A DNA stretch of 38,914 nt, from assembly GCA_002722105.1 (NCBI GenBank), contig PBKF01000059.1:1-38914 (forward strand), in the 5' to 3' direction. Below are positions 1 through 8,612 of this stretch, one piece after another; within the stretch, counting starts at the first letter, position 1; the number at the start of each line of letters is the position of its first letter. The notes beneath the pieces were generated by a model, which did no database searches, was not told the DNA's origin, and saw nothing but the letters and a program-made list of their open reading frames with translations. This DNA comes from Fidelibacterota bacterium (lineage in GTDB: Bacteria > Marinisomatota > Marinisomatia > Marinisomatales > UBA1611). Made by a program: the position numbers and the translations under genes.

Positions 1-575
1 CTCTTGGCCTTGCAATTAGTGATGATGGTGGTAGAACATATAGAAAAATTTCTGAAGGGCCCATTGTTGACAGAAGTCCTGTTGACCCATCTTTTGTTGC
101 TGGGACTTGTGTCTATTATGATGATGAGCTTTTCAAGATGTGGTATATTTCTTGTGTCGGATGGGAAATTATTGATGATAAACCCCGTCATTATTACCAT
201 CTAAAATATGCAACATCCAAAGATGGTATCAATTGGGACCGAAAAGGGATTATCGCAATTGATTTTAAATCAAAGTATGAATATGCCATATCCCAACCAT
301 GGGTAATAAAGGAAAATGGACTCTATAAAATGTGGTACTCTTTTCGAGGTCAACAAAGTATAAAGACATATAGGATTGGGTATGCTGAATCTGTGGATGG
401 AATATCCTGGAATAGAATGGACAATCAGGCAGGAATTGATGTGTCCGAAATAGGTTGGGATAGCCAAATGATCTGCTATCCATATATTTTTTATTTGAAT
501 AATAATAGATACATGTTTTATAATGGTAATAATTATGGGGAAACTGGGATTGGTTTAGCTATTTGGGATGCTTAA
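1..575 (+). CDS. GH43-like five-bladed beta-propeller protein (3' part)
   Basis: The frame is open from the left edge, with the first complete codon at base 3, so about 190 C-terminal residues are visible and the start lies outside the window. Three propeller-like repeats can be read, with blade signatures KMWYIS, KMWYSF and RYMFYNG and intervening SKDGINWDR and SVDGISWNR turns. This pattern is typical of the GH43/GH32/GH62-type five-bladed propeller superfamily. In sugar-biosynthesis loci such proteins are usually annotated as putative glycosyl hydrolases, but their activity there is rarely proven. The catalytic acids cannot be assigned because the N-terminal blades are missing. A 39-base gap separates it from the adenylation gene, suggesting co-transcription. 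It could instead be a non-catalytic sugar-binding propeller. Confidence 0.72.
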   Translation, partial: LGLAISDDGGRTYRKISEGPIVDRSPVDPSFVAGTCVYYDDELFKMWYISCVGWEIIDDKPRHYYHLKYATSKDGINWDRKGIIAIDFKSKYEYAISQPWVIKENGLYKMWYSFRGQQSIKTYRIGYAESVDGISWNRMDNQAGIDVSEIGWDSQMICYPYIFYLNNNRYMFYNGNNYGETGIGLAIWDA

Positions 576-614
576 AATAATACAAAACTTCTTCTGATAT
601 TTAGAAAATCCTTT

Positions 615-2147
615 GTGAGCGATTATCATTACAATTTAGGTATGTATTTTGAAGATATTGTTAAAGAATACACTTCAAACGATGCAATAAAATATGAAAA
701 TAAAACCTATTCTTATTTTGAATTAAACGTTAAAGCAAACGCACTAGTTCAATTTATTGTTGGAAGAGGTATTAGTCAGGGTGATGTTGTTGCAATTGCC
801 AATACAAAAAATATCAATTCATTTGCATTAATGATCGCTTGTCTGAAAACAGGCATTATCTATGTAAATATTGATATTGAAGGCCCAGGTAAAAGATTAG
901 AGAAAATTTTAAAGACATGTGAGCCAAAAATTGTGTTTTCTGATCGGGAAAATGATCTAATAAAAAAAATATCAAAACAAATGTCTGTTGAATATTTTTT
1001 GCTGACAGAAGAATTATTATACAATATTAAAAAGGCTGAACTTCCTACAATTGAAACGATATCGAAAGTGGATGGAAGTTCCATTGCCTATATCATGTTT
1101 ACTTCAGGATCCACCGGTGTACCAAAAGGTGCAGCAATAACGCATCAAAATTTGATTCATTTAATAAATTGGAGTCGTTCGTTTTACAACATAAAGGATG
1201 ACGATGTCTTTGCAAATGTAAGCCCTATGTATTTTGATAATTCGGTTTTTGATTTCTTTTCTGCTTTATTTAGTGGTGCATCTATGGTGCCGGTTAAAAA
1301 GGATATTATTACAAATCCACTTCTACTAGTGAATTATGTGGATTATTTTCAATGTACGATATGGTTTTCTGTTCCGTCATTACTTATTTACTTAATGAAT
1401 ATGAAAGGCTTAAGTGTAGATAAGTTTATATATATAAGAATAATTGCCTTTGGTGGAGAAGGATATCCAAAAATAGAATTAGTAAAACTATATGAATTAT
1501 ACAAAGAGAGAGCAGAAATTGTTAACGTTTATGGGCCTACGGAATGCACATGTATTTGTTCAGCCAATAAGCTTAAAGACAATGATTTCAGTGATTTAAA
1601 AGGATTGCCAGCTTTAGGACGTTTAAATCAAAATTTCTGCTATCTAATATTGGATGAAAATGGTAATGAGACTTCAGAAGGAGAGCTCTATTTGATTGGG
1701 CCTAATGTTGGAGCTGGCTACTATAATGATAGCAAGCGTACAGGACAATCATTTTTTCAGTGCAATACAAAGAAACATTACTCAAAAAGAATGTATAAAA
1801 CGGGTGATATAGTTGAAAAGAAAGATGAAATATTATTCTTTAAGGCAAGAGTAGATAATCAAATAAAGCATATGGGTTACCGAATAGAGCTTGAAGAAAT
1901 AGAAGCAGGATTAAATGTGATAAAAGGCATTAAGCAGTCTGCTGTAGTATATAAGAAGAATGAATTTACGGGGGAAATAATTGCATTTATTTCTTTAAGA
2001 GTAGAATTGGCAAAAGAATCCATTGAGAAAGAACTTTCTAAAATAATTCCAGTTTATATGATACCTAATAAGATTAAAATCTTAAAATCTCTTCCACTAA
2101 ATAATAATGGTAAGATAGATAAAAAATCCTTATATAAATTGATTTAA
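615..2147 (+). CDS. Stand-alone amino-acid adenylation enzyme (DltA/NRPS A-domain-like)
   Basis: This 510-residue protein belongs to the ANL superfamily and probably activates an amino or other carboxylic acid as an acyl-adenylate for transfer to a carrier-protein thiol. Core motifs are intact: A3 TSGSTGVPKG at 163-172, the A4 aspartate in YFDNS at about 208, A5 NVYGPTE at 304-310, A7 YKTGDI at 394-399, and the A10 lysine in NNGKID at K500. No condensation, carrier or thioesterase domain is attached, and no carrier-protein gene lies on the 3' side. The start is GTG at 615; an ATG at 642 is a possible alternative, since MYFEDI there aligns with usual A-domain N-termini. Its place in a sugar locus beside two aminotransferases suggests aminoacylation of an amino sugar, which is inference. 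Confidence 0.88.
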   Translation: MSDYHYNLGMYFEDIVKEYTSNDAIKYENKTYSYFELNVKANALVQFIVGRGISQGDVVAIANTKNINSFALMIACLKTGIIYVNIDIEGPGKRLEKILKTCEPKIVFSDRENDLIKKISKQMSVEYFLLTEELLYNIKKAELPTIETISKVDGSSIAYIMFTSGSTGVPKGAAITHQNLIHLINWSRSFYNIKDDDVFANVSPMYFDNSVFDFFSALFSGASMVPVKKDIITNPLLLVNYVDYFQCTIWFSVPSLLIYLMNMKGLSVDKFIYIRIIAFGGEGYPKIELVKLYELYKERAEIVNVYGPTECTCICSANKLKDNDFSDLKGLPALGRLNQNFCYLILDENGNETSEGELYLIGPNVGAGYYNDSKRTGQSFFQCNTKKHYSKRMYKTGDIVEKKDEILFFKARVDNQIKHMGYRIELEEIEAGLNVIKGIKQSAVVYKKNEFTGEIIAFISLRVELAKESIEKELSKIIPVYMIPNKIKILKSLPLNNNGKIDKKSLYKLI

Positions 2148-2193
2148 ACCAATAGTAGAATATATAGCATACATATTTAGTCTATATTAATAT

Positions 2194-2967
2194 ATGGATG
2201 ATAGAATAGCTAAACCCAGCATAACAGATCTTTTCCCACCATCTGCCTTTGATCAACTAGCTAATATGGAAGCTAGTAACTGGTGGTTTCGTTCTCGTAA
2301 TCGAATTATACTATGGGTGATGAGGGAGCATATAGGTAGTTTTGAGAATTTCTTGGAAGTTGGCTGTGGTACTGGTTTCGTGTTGAGTGCTGTCCGTAAA
2401 TTATATCCGAACGTTAAATTACATGGCTCTGAATATTTTGAAGAGGGCTTGATACACGCACGCAGAAGAGTTCCTAACGCAAATTTTTCTAAACTGGACG
2501 CACGAAAGATGACCGATGAAGAACGATTTGACTGTATCGGTGCCTTTGATGTAATTGAGCATATCAAAGAGGATGAACTGGTACTCTCTAATCTGTCGCG
2601 TGCGTTGAAGAATGATGGTACGCTTTTAGTCACAGTACCCCAGCATCGCTGGCTATGGTCTACAGTGGATGAATATGCCTGCCATGTGCGACGTTATAGC
2701 CGCGCAGAGCTGATCGGTAAGGTGATAGAATCAGGACTTAAGGTTGAATATGTCACATCTTTTGTGAGTTTACTAGTCCCTTGGATGTGGCTCACCCGTT
2801 TGCGTGCTGTTGATGCAAATTACGATCCAATGGATGAATTCCACATTCCTAATTGGCTAAATAGGTCCTTAGAAATGATTATGTCATTTGAGATTGCCTT
2901 ATTAAAATTTGGAATGAAATTACCTATCGGGGGATCATTGCTTTTGCTGGCGAAGAAAAGAGACTAA
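2194..2967 (+). CDS. Class I SAM-dependent methyltransferase (or methyltransferase-like)
   Basis: This 257-residue Rossmann-fold methyltransferase has motif I EVGCGTG at about 57-63, preceded by a WWFRSRNR signature often found in polysaccharide-locus methyltransferases. FDVIEH follows motif II/III, and the C-terminus is hydrophobic and may touch the membrane. The substrate is unknown; a sugar or lipid-linked intermediate is likely from context. Its stop overlaps the next gene's ATG as TAATG, so translation is probably coupled. Base composition differs from its neighbours: a hand count of line 2641-2700 gives 31 G/C of 60, against 21 of 60 for line 3781-3840 in the next gene. This suggests a separate origin by transfer. 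Confidence 0.85.
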   Translation: MDDRIAKPSITDLFPPSAFDQLANMEASNWWFRSRNRIILWVMREHIGSFENFLEVGCGTGFVLSAVRKLYPNVKLHGSEYFEEGLIHARRRVPNANFSKLDARKMTDEERFDCIGAFDVIEHIKEDELVLSNLSRALKNDGTLLVTVPQHRWLWSTVDEYACHVRRYSRAELIGKVIESGLKVEYVTSFVSLLVPWMWLTRLRAVDANYDPMDEFHIPNWLNRSLEMIMSFEIALLKFGMKLPIGGSLLLLAKKRD

Positions 2968-4103
2968 TGGGGAAAGACATTATACCATTTAATCGTGTCG
3001 ATATTCAAGGCAATGAATTTCAATACATAAAAGATGCCATTGCAAGTTCACATATATCAGGTGATGGTACGTTTACTAATAAATGTACCAACCTTTTAGA
3101 AACTGGATTAAATGTTAATAGCTCTTTAATGACTACATCTTGTACACACGCCTTGGAGATGTCTGCCATTTTACTAGATATAAAACTTGGAGATGAAGTA
3201 ATAATACCATCTTTTACATTTGTTTCCACAGCCAATGCATTTGTACTTCGTGGTGCAAAACCTATATTTATTGATATCAGACCAGATACACTAAATATGG
3301 ATGAAAAAAATCTGGAAAGATTGATTACAGAAAAAACACGGGCAATAATCCCAGTTCATTATGCAGGTGTGGGCTGTGAAATGGACATTATTATGGATAT
3401 TGCCAATCAATATAATATTCCCGTAATAGAAGATAATGCCCACGGTTTATTTGGAAGATATAGAAACAGATACTTAGGAACTTTTGGGACGTTTTCAACC
3501 CAGAGTTTCCACGAAACGAAGAACTATTCCTGTGGAGAAGGAGGTGCCTTGTTGATTAACAATGAAGATTATATTGAGATGGCAGAAATTATACGTGAGA
3601 AAGGTACAGATAGGTCAAAATTTTTTCGTGGAGAAATTGATAAATATTCATGGGTAGATATAGGTTCATCTTACCTACCTTCAGATTTGCTAGCAGCTTT
3701 TTTATTTGCTCAACTTGAAATGCGGGATAGCATCCAGAAAAAGAGAAAAATAATTTGGGAAACTTATTATAGTGAATTAAAAAATTGGGCAGAAGAAAAT
3801 AATGTCAGACTACCACATATACCTCAATATTGTGACCAACCTTATCATATGTTCTATTTGATCATGCCATCGCTTGAAAAGCGAACGGCTTTAATTAAAT
3901 ATCTCAAAGAAAGAAGTATATGCGCAGTTTTTCATTATCTACCACTTCATCTATCTAAAATGGGCACAAATTTTGGCGGGAATAAAGTTGATTGTTCTAC
4001 AACAGAATACGTTAGTGAAAGACTAGTTAGATTGCCATTTTATACTAATTTAAGCAGTGAAGACCAGGAGTATATTTTAAATGAATTAAAATTATTTGTT
4101 TAA
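2967..4103 (+). CDS. wecE: dTDP-4-amino-4,6-dideoxygalactose transaminase (WecE/RffA type)
   Basis: This 378-residue PLP-dependent DegT/DnrJ/EryC1/StrS aminotransferase would aminate dTDP-4-keto-6-deoxyglucose to dTDP-4-amino-4,6-dideoxygalactose (Fuc4N). It follows the E. coli WecE sequence as I remember it along its whole length, including PSFTFVSTANAFVLRGAK, DIRPDT, PVHYAGV, SFHETKNYS and REKGT. The Schiff-base lysine is K185 in HETKNY, and D156 in IEDNAHG contacts the PLP ring nitrogen. The ATG overlaps the stop of the upstream methyltransferase. RmlA and RmlB, which supply its substrate, are not in the window and should be elsewhere in the genome. The product may receive an N-acyl group, possibly from the adenylation enzyme upstream, which is inference. 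Confidence 0.92.
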   Translation: MGKDIIPFNRVDIQGNEFQYIKDAIASSHISGDGTFTNKCTNLLETGLNVNSSLMTTSCTHALEMSAILLDIKLGDEVIIPSFTFVSTANAFVLRGAKPIFIDIRPDTLNMDEKNLERLITEKTRAIIPVHYAGVGCEMDIIMDIANQYNIPVIEDNAHGLFGRYRNRYLGTFGTFSTQSFHETKNYSCGEGGALLINNEDYIEMAEIIREKGTDRSKFFRGEIDKYSWVDIGSSYLPSDLLAAFLFAQLEMRDSIQKKRKIIWETYYSELKNWAEENNVRLPHIPQYCDQPYHMFYLIMPSLEKRTALIKYLKERSICAVFHYLPLHLSKMGTNFGGNKVDCSTTEYVSERLVRLPFYTNLSSEDQEYILNELKLFV

Positions 4104-4117
4104 TTTTAATAAAGAAT

Positions 4118-4735
4118 ATGCAGAGTAAATCAATAGTATATAAAATTTTATCTTACCCATTATTTTATAATTTATTTATGAGGTTAATATCAAAAAAAGG
4201 TGGTAGGCAGAAATATGTTGATAATTATATCAAGCCATTTCCAGCAATGAAAATAATTGACTTTGGTTGTGGCCCTGGTTCGATTATAGAATATTTACCA
4301 GAACAGGTGGAATATGTTGGGGTTGATTCAGAAAAAAACTATATTGATTCTGCAAAAAGTAAATATGGTGAAAAAGGTAAATTTATCAGGCAAGATATTT
4401 TATCCTTTTCGCCTAAAGAAGTGAATTATTTTGATGTTGCAATTGCAAATGGACTTTTGCATCATCTTAATGATGAAGAAAGTGAAAAGTTAATTATTAC
4501 GGCAAATAGGGTTCTAAAACCAGGCGGCCGTTTAGTTACCATCGATAATATTTTTATCAAAAATCAATCACTTTTTGCTCGTTTTCTTATATCAAAAGAT
4601 CGAGGCCAAAATGTAAGAACTCTTGATGAATATTTGAAAATAGGGCAAAAGGTTTTCACCAAAATAGAATATCAGATCATGCATGATATGTTGAGAATAC
4701 CTTACACTCATATAATAATGACAATGACTACTTGA
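4118..4735 (+). CDS. Class I SAM-dependent methyltransferase
   Basis: This short (205-residue) methyltransferase belongs to the Methyltransf_11/25 type. Motif I is IIDFGCGPGS at about 46-55, followed by VGVDSE (ribose-binding acidic residue) and the FDVAIANGLLHHL segment that ends the core fold. RVLKPGGRLV matches the post-motif III strand. The N-terminus (SYPLFYNLFMRLI) is like those of enzymes acting near a membrane. It starts 14 bases after the aminotransferase stop. The substrate is not predictable; O-methylation of a sugar or modification of a glycolipid are options. Confidence 0.83.
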   Translation: MQSKSIVYKILSYPLFYNLFMRLISKKGGRQKYVDNYIKPFPAMKIIDFGCGPGSIIEYLPEQVEYVGVDSEKNYIDSAKSKYGEKGKFIRQDILSFSPKEVNYFDVAIANGLLHHLNDEESEKLIITANRVLKPGGRLVTIDNIFIKNQSLFARFLISKDRGQNVRTLDEYLKIGQKVFTKIEYQIMHDMLRIPYTHIIMTMTT

Positions 4736-4773
4736 ACCTATCTAGTATAAAATCATCTATTTGAGGACTTTCA

Positions 4774-6381
4774 ATTATTAAAACTCGACTGATATACATA
4801 TTAAGTCGGATTCGTAGTCTTTATTATTGTTCTACCTTTAGCTTTGATCCAAAAATTATCTATGGGATTATTGTTTTTGTAACACTTCTTATTACATTCT
4901 CATTAAGACTAATTCGCCTGGAACTTTTCATAGATGCAACTCACGATACTGCATTTTACTTACAGGGATTATGGCGTTTAGCTCAGTTTGATGAACCTAT
5001 TTCCACCTTCAATTTTTTATATCCTTCCACGAAATCTGCTACCAACATATTATTTGGTGGCCACTTTATGTATTCTGCTCTAATGTATATTCCACTTTTT
5101 TGGATATTTGATTCACCATTGTTTGTTGGGATGTTTATAATTCCATTAATTACTCTGATTTTGACTCTTTATTGGTGGTGTCGACTTTTTCCCAAGAAAG
5201 ATAATCTACTTTGGGGAGTAATAGGATTATTATTAATTCTTTGGTCACCCTTTAATAGTGGAATACTTCATGGGGATTTCTATATTGATTCCTTCTCAGT
5301 ACCATGGGTACTAGCATCACTACTGTTTTTTAGGGAGAAACGGGAAACCCATCTTTTAATATCTCTTTTCCTTGTCGTTGGTTTTAAAATCTATTTTGCT
5401 GCTTTTGCTTCGTTAGCATGTTTTCTTTATTACGCTGAGAACCGGTCAATAAAAGTAGTCTTGGCAGGTTGTGGCTTCATTATATATTTTCTATTTATAA
5501 TATTTGCGGTACTACCATATCTTAATAGATTTAATGAAGCAGCACTAATATTCACTTGGGGACAGGAAATCAAAGGCATCTTCGCCTGGTTTACCTACTT
5601 TTATGAAAGATTATTTAATTGGAATAGCCTGAAATATATTTTTAATATTTTTGGTGTTTTCTTATTCATCCCTTTTTTATCACCAAAACTTTCACTTTTA
5701 GCTCTACCTATTATTGGAATTCATTCCATCTTTTTTAGTGGCATTATACCTGGGCCTCATTACCATGCACTTCCAACTACTATTCTCGCAGTGGCATTTG
5801 TTCCAGGATGTAAAGACCTTAAAAAACATTTCAAGATATGGCGAAGTGGATTATTCCAATTCACTTTGGCAATGATGATTTTAGTTTCGTTTTGTTACTA
5901 TGGCCAAATACCGTCACATTTATTGTACAAACTTTCAAAACCACTTTTCAGCTTGTTAAACAATAATCAACTTTTAAACTCCCCTGATATGAATTCGAAA
6001 AGGATAGTCTTTCCTTCAGGGGTCCAGAATTCTTTATATCGCTTAAGAGAGGACTTACATATTTTAAGATCTAAACCTGATTATGTATCAGAAATAAAGA
6101 AAGCCTTATCAAGAGTTCAGCCAGAAGAGTTAATGTCAGTTGTTCCAAAATTATCGCCATACTTAGTAAAAAATCCCGCATGGATCTTCCCCAGGCCGTT
6201 CAATCAGAAAAACTTAGGTGAAAAAGTAGATAGAGTGATAATTGCGAAACACCATCACGGTTATTTGGATCGCCTAGGTGGCAGTACCCAAGAATTTTCT
6301 CAATTTATAAATATTTTGCAAGGAGAGTACAATATGAAAATAGAAGTTGAATCTGATAATATTCTTGTCCTTACCAAATAA
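4774..6381 (+). CDS. DUF2079-family polytopic membrane protein (start codon uncertain)
   Basis: This integral membrane protein has about ten hydrophobic segments and a soluble C-terminal tail. It resembles DUF2079 proteins, a relative of the GT-C/PMT-like membrane glycosyltransferases. The first ATG in frame is at 5068, but the frame stays open and convincingly coding back to a stop at 4762-4764. The upstream part contains a TM segment and a HDTAFYLQGLW stretch, which matches the family's conserved N-terminal loop (acidic residue, then Y.Q.LW). No ATG, GTG or TTG occurs there. A GAGG motif at 4763-4766 lies seven bases before ATT at 4774, which I take as the likely start (535 residues). A lost start codon or assembly error is the alternative. 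Substrate unknown. Confidence 0.75.
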   Translation: MIKTRLIYILSRIRSLYYCSTFSFDPKIIYGIIVFVTLLITFSLRLIRLELFIDATHDTAFYLQGLWRLAQFDEPISTFNFLYPSTKSATNILFGGHFMYSALMYIPLFWIFDSPLFVGMFIIPLITLILTLYWWCRLFPKKDNLLWGVIGLLLILWSPFNSGILHGDFYIDSFSVPWVLASLLFFREKRETHLLISLFLVVGFKIYFAAFASLACFLYYAENRSIKVVLAGCGFIIYFLFIIFAVLPYLNRFNEAALIFTWGQEIKGIFAWFTYFYERLFNWNSLKYIFNIFGVFLFIPFLSPKLSLLALPIIGIHSIFFSGIIPGPHYHALPTTILAVAFVPGCKDLKKHFKIWRSGLFQFTLAMMILVSFCYYGQIPSHLLYKLSKPLFSLLNNNQLLNSPDMNSKRIVFPSGVQNSLYRLREDLHILRSKPDYVSEIKKALSRVQPEELMSVVPKLSPYLVKNPAWIFPRPFNQKNLGEKVDRVIIAKHHHGYLDRLGGSTQEFSQFINILQGEYNMKIEVESDNILVLTK

Positions 6382-6568
6382 GCCAAGATCAGATCTAAAT
6401 AACCCTAATTTTATTTGAAGGTATTCATAAATTTAATTTCTTGTTAGCTTTACAATATTATTCTAAAACATTTAGCATGAATTATTTATTGATTACAATT
6501 TCAAATTAATGAAATTTTATCAATAAATCTGTTTGGACATACGTAATTGACTTTTAAAAGTGATATAT

Positions 6569-7330
6569 ATGAGTAACGTTCAAAAAATAAAAGAATTTTG
6601 GAATGAAAGAGCTATTCAATATGGTGCTAATCAAGAAGCAACATTAGGGGAAATTGCTGTTAAATGCCTTGAGATTTATGAGATAAATAGGCACCTTGAT
6701 CATGATAAAATAATACTAGATGTTGGATGTGGGAATGGTTACACTGCAAAGATTTTTGCTAAGAATTATAAAAGTAAAATATTTGGAATAGATTATTCAC
6801 CTGAAATGATAGAAATTGCTAATCAAAATATTATCCATTCTGAGATTCTAGGCAAATTACAATTTAATGTTCAGGATTGCCTAGATTTACATTATGATGA
6901 TAATTATTTTGACATAATTTATACAGAAAGATGTATTCAGAATCTTCCAGAAATCAAACTTCAAGAACAAGCTATTTTAGAACTTCTTCGCGTATTAAAA
7001 CCTGGTGGTAAACTTATTTTAGTTGAATGCTCCAAAACGGGTCTATTAAAATTAAATAAAATAAGAAAAATGATAGGTCGAGAGGAAATAAGTGATGCAG
7101 AACCCTGGCATAACAATTTTTTTGATGATAATTGGCTTATTGAATTTTCACAAAACAATGAAGATATTTTTACTTTAGAAATAAAACATTTTGCAAGTAC
7201 ATATACTTTTTTTACAAGGATTTTACCGCTATGGAGAATATTTTATTATTTCCGTTATTTTCAATATATCCCAAATATTGGGGAATTAGGCTATTTTAAA
7301 TCCTTTAGGATATTGAAGACTGATAGATGA
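6569..7330 (+). CDS. UbiE-like class I SAM-dependent methyltransferase
   Basis: This protein has 253 residues when started at ATG 6569; a GTG three codons earlier (6560) is also possible. Motif I is ILDVGCGNGYTA, followed by FGIDYSPEMIEIA (motif II), the FDIIYTERCIQNL strand, and ELLRVLKPGGKLILVE. This is the classic Methyltransf_11 order. A 187-base gap precedes it, the longest inside the locus, so a second promoter is possible, though I see no clear consensus there. It ends in an ATGA overlap with the polymerase gene, implying translational coupling. A role in methylating a sugar precursor or chain end is inference. Confidence 0.84.
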   Translation: MSNVQKIKEFWNERAIQYGANQEATLGEIAVKCLEIYEINRHLDHDKIILDVGCGNGYTAKIFAKNYKSKIFGIDYSPEMIEIANQNIIHSEILGKLQFNVQDCLDLHYDDNYFDIIYTERCIQNLPEIKLQEQAILELLRVLKPGGKLILVECSKTGLLKLNKIRKMIGREEISDAEPWHNNFFDDNWLIEFSQNNEDIFTLEIKHFASTYTFFTRILPLWRIFYYFRYFQYIPNIGELGYFKSFRILKTDR

Positions 7331-8604
7331 TTAATTTACTTGTTATTTTATTTACTCTCATAGGTATGTACTCAATACTTTTCTCAAAAAAAGGAATTGA
7401 ATATTCCTTTCATTGGATCATATTTGCTTTTGTTTTAGGATATAGGACATTTGAACCTTTTAGTGGCTTAAAACTTCACCCAATTGAAATGTTTATTTAT
7501 GCAAGCATACTTAGAATTATTATCTCTGGAGCTTTCAAATATAGGAAGATGTCTTTAGTAGTAACTTTCCTTAGTATCTTTTTTATTATCTTTTTCTTCA
7601 TCGATTTATTTACTCGTTATGATAGTATAGTACTTTTAGAATTCAAGAATGCCTTTTTACTTGTATTGATATTTTTTATAGCTCAATATATCCATTTTAG
7701 CAAAATGTATATTACAAGGCTATTGAAGTATTATTTAATAGCATGTTCTATAATATCAATCCTGGGAATCACAGAATCTATTTTTCCATCAATTATGTCA
7801 TCAATATTTGGTTTTACACAACGATCTATATATTTATCTGATAATATTCTTTTTAATCGGTTAGCCTTTCTATTTTGGGGTTCCCACTTGGCAGCAAACC
7901 TTATTCCTCCTGTATTCCCAATAATATTATTATTGAAAGCAGAAAAAGATCCTTTTACTAATAACAACATTATTCTCACCATTTTGATTATCATAAATCT
8001 ATTTGCCATCTATCTGTCTGGAAATAGGATTTCTTGGTTGACATTGACAATTTTATTTCTTGCTACACTTTTCCAGTATAGAGGGGCGTTAATTCCTTAT
8101 ATGAAATCCTACGTATTATTGGTAACGCTAAGCTTTGTGGTATATATTTATTCTCAGCCTGTGGAAGGCCGTTACGTATCCACTTTCAAAGCACTTATAG
8201 GAAATATTGATACTCGCTATGATTCAAGCGGTGTTGAGCGAATAACTAGAGCTAAAATTGCAATTAATTCTATTTTCGAAAAACCACTTGGAACGGGGTG
8301 GGGCAGTCAGGGTTGGGTACACAGTGATGTACTCCAGATTGGTGCATCTATAGGGTTTTTACCAGGTTTAATCCTATTTTTCGGGCCAGTATTTCTTTTA
8401 TTTCGAATATATAATTTTTACCGACTAGCTTCTACAGATGAGGAAACTTTCTTTTTTATTTGCTGCGGATTGTTGATCTTTATTATTATTTCTTTTTCTT
8501 TAAATGGAAATATTCTTAAGGTGCAAACTGGTGTACCTCTTTTCGTTTTATGGGTAATCGCAGATGGTTTTTCTAGAAATTATACTCAGACAAGGTCGAA
8601 CTGA
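7327..8604 (+). CDS. O-antigen polymerase/ligase-family membrane protein (Wzy/WaaL-like)
   Basis: This 425-residue, highly hydrophobic inner-membrane protein has roughly ten to twelve TM helices. A large periplasmic loop before the last helices ends in GTGWGSQGWVHSDVLQIGAS, which resembles the Wzy_C region (GxGxxx...H...L...G). An early RTFEPFSGLKLHPIE stretch and the GNRISW segment also fit bacterial O-antigen ligase/polymerase proteins. The family either polymerises undecaprenyl-linked repeat units (Wzy) or ligates polymer to lipid A-core (WaaL); sequence alone does not decide. Its place mid-locus among glycosyltransferases favours Wzy. No Wzx flippase is visible in the window. Confidence 0.8.
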   Translation: MINLLVILFTLIGMYSILFSKKGIEYSFHWIIFAFVLGYRTFEPFSGLKLHPIEMFIYASILRIIISGAFKYRKMSLVVTFLSIFFIIFFFIDLFTRYDSIVLLEFKNAFLLVLIFFIAQYIHFSKMYITRLLKYYLIACSIISILGITESIFPSIMSSIFGFTQRSIYLSDNILFNRLAFLFWGSHLAANLIPPVFPIILLLKAEKDPFTNNNIILTILIIINLFAIYLSGNRISWLTLTILFLATLFQYRGALIPYMKSYVLLVTLSFVVYIYSQPVEGRYVSTFKALIGNIDTRYDSSGVERITRAKIAINSIFEKPLGTGWGSQGWVHSDVLQIGASIGFLPGLILFFGPVFLLFRIYNFYRLASTDEETFFFICCGLLIFIIISFSLNGNILKVQTGVPLFVLWVIADGFSRNYTQTRSN

Positions 8605-8612
8605 TTATTGTG

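Noticed and set aside
4..204. A 66-codon frame at the left edge
   Set aside because: It overlaps the frame-3 propeller protein, which has clear family repeats through the same bases; the overlapping frame has no motif.
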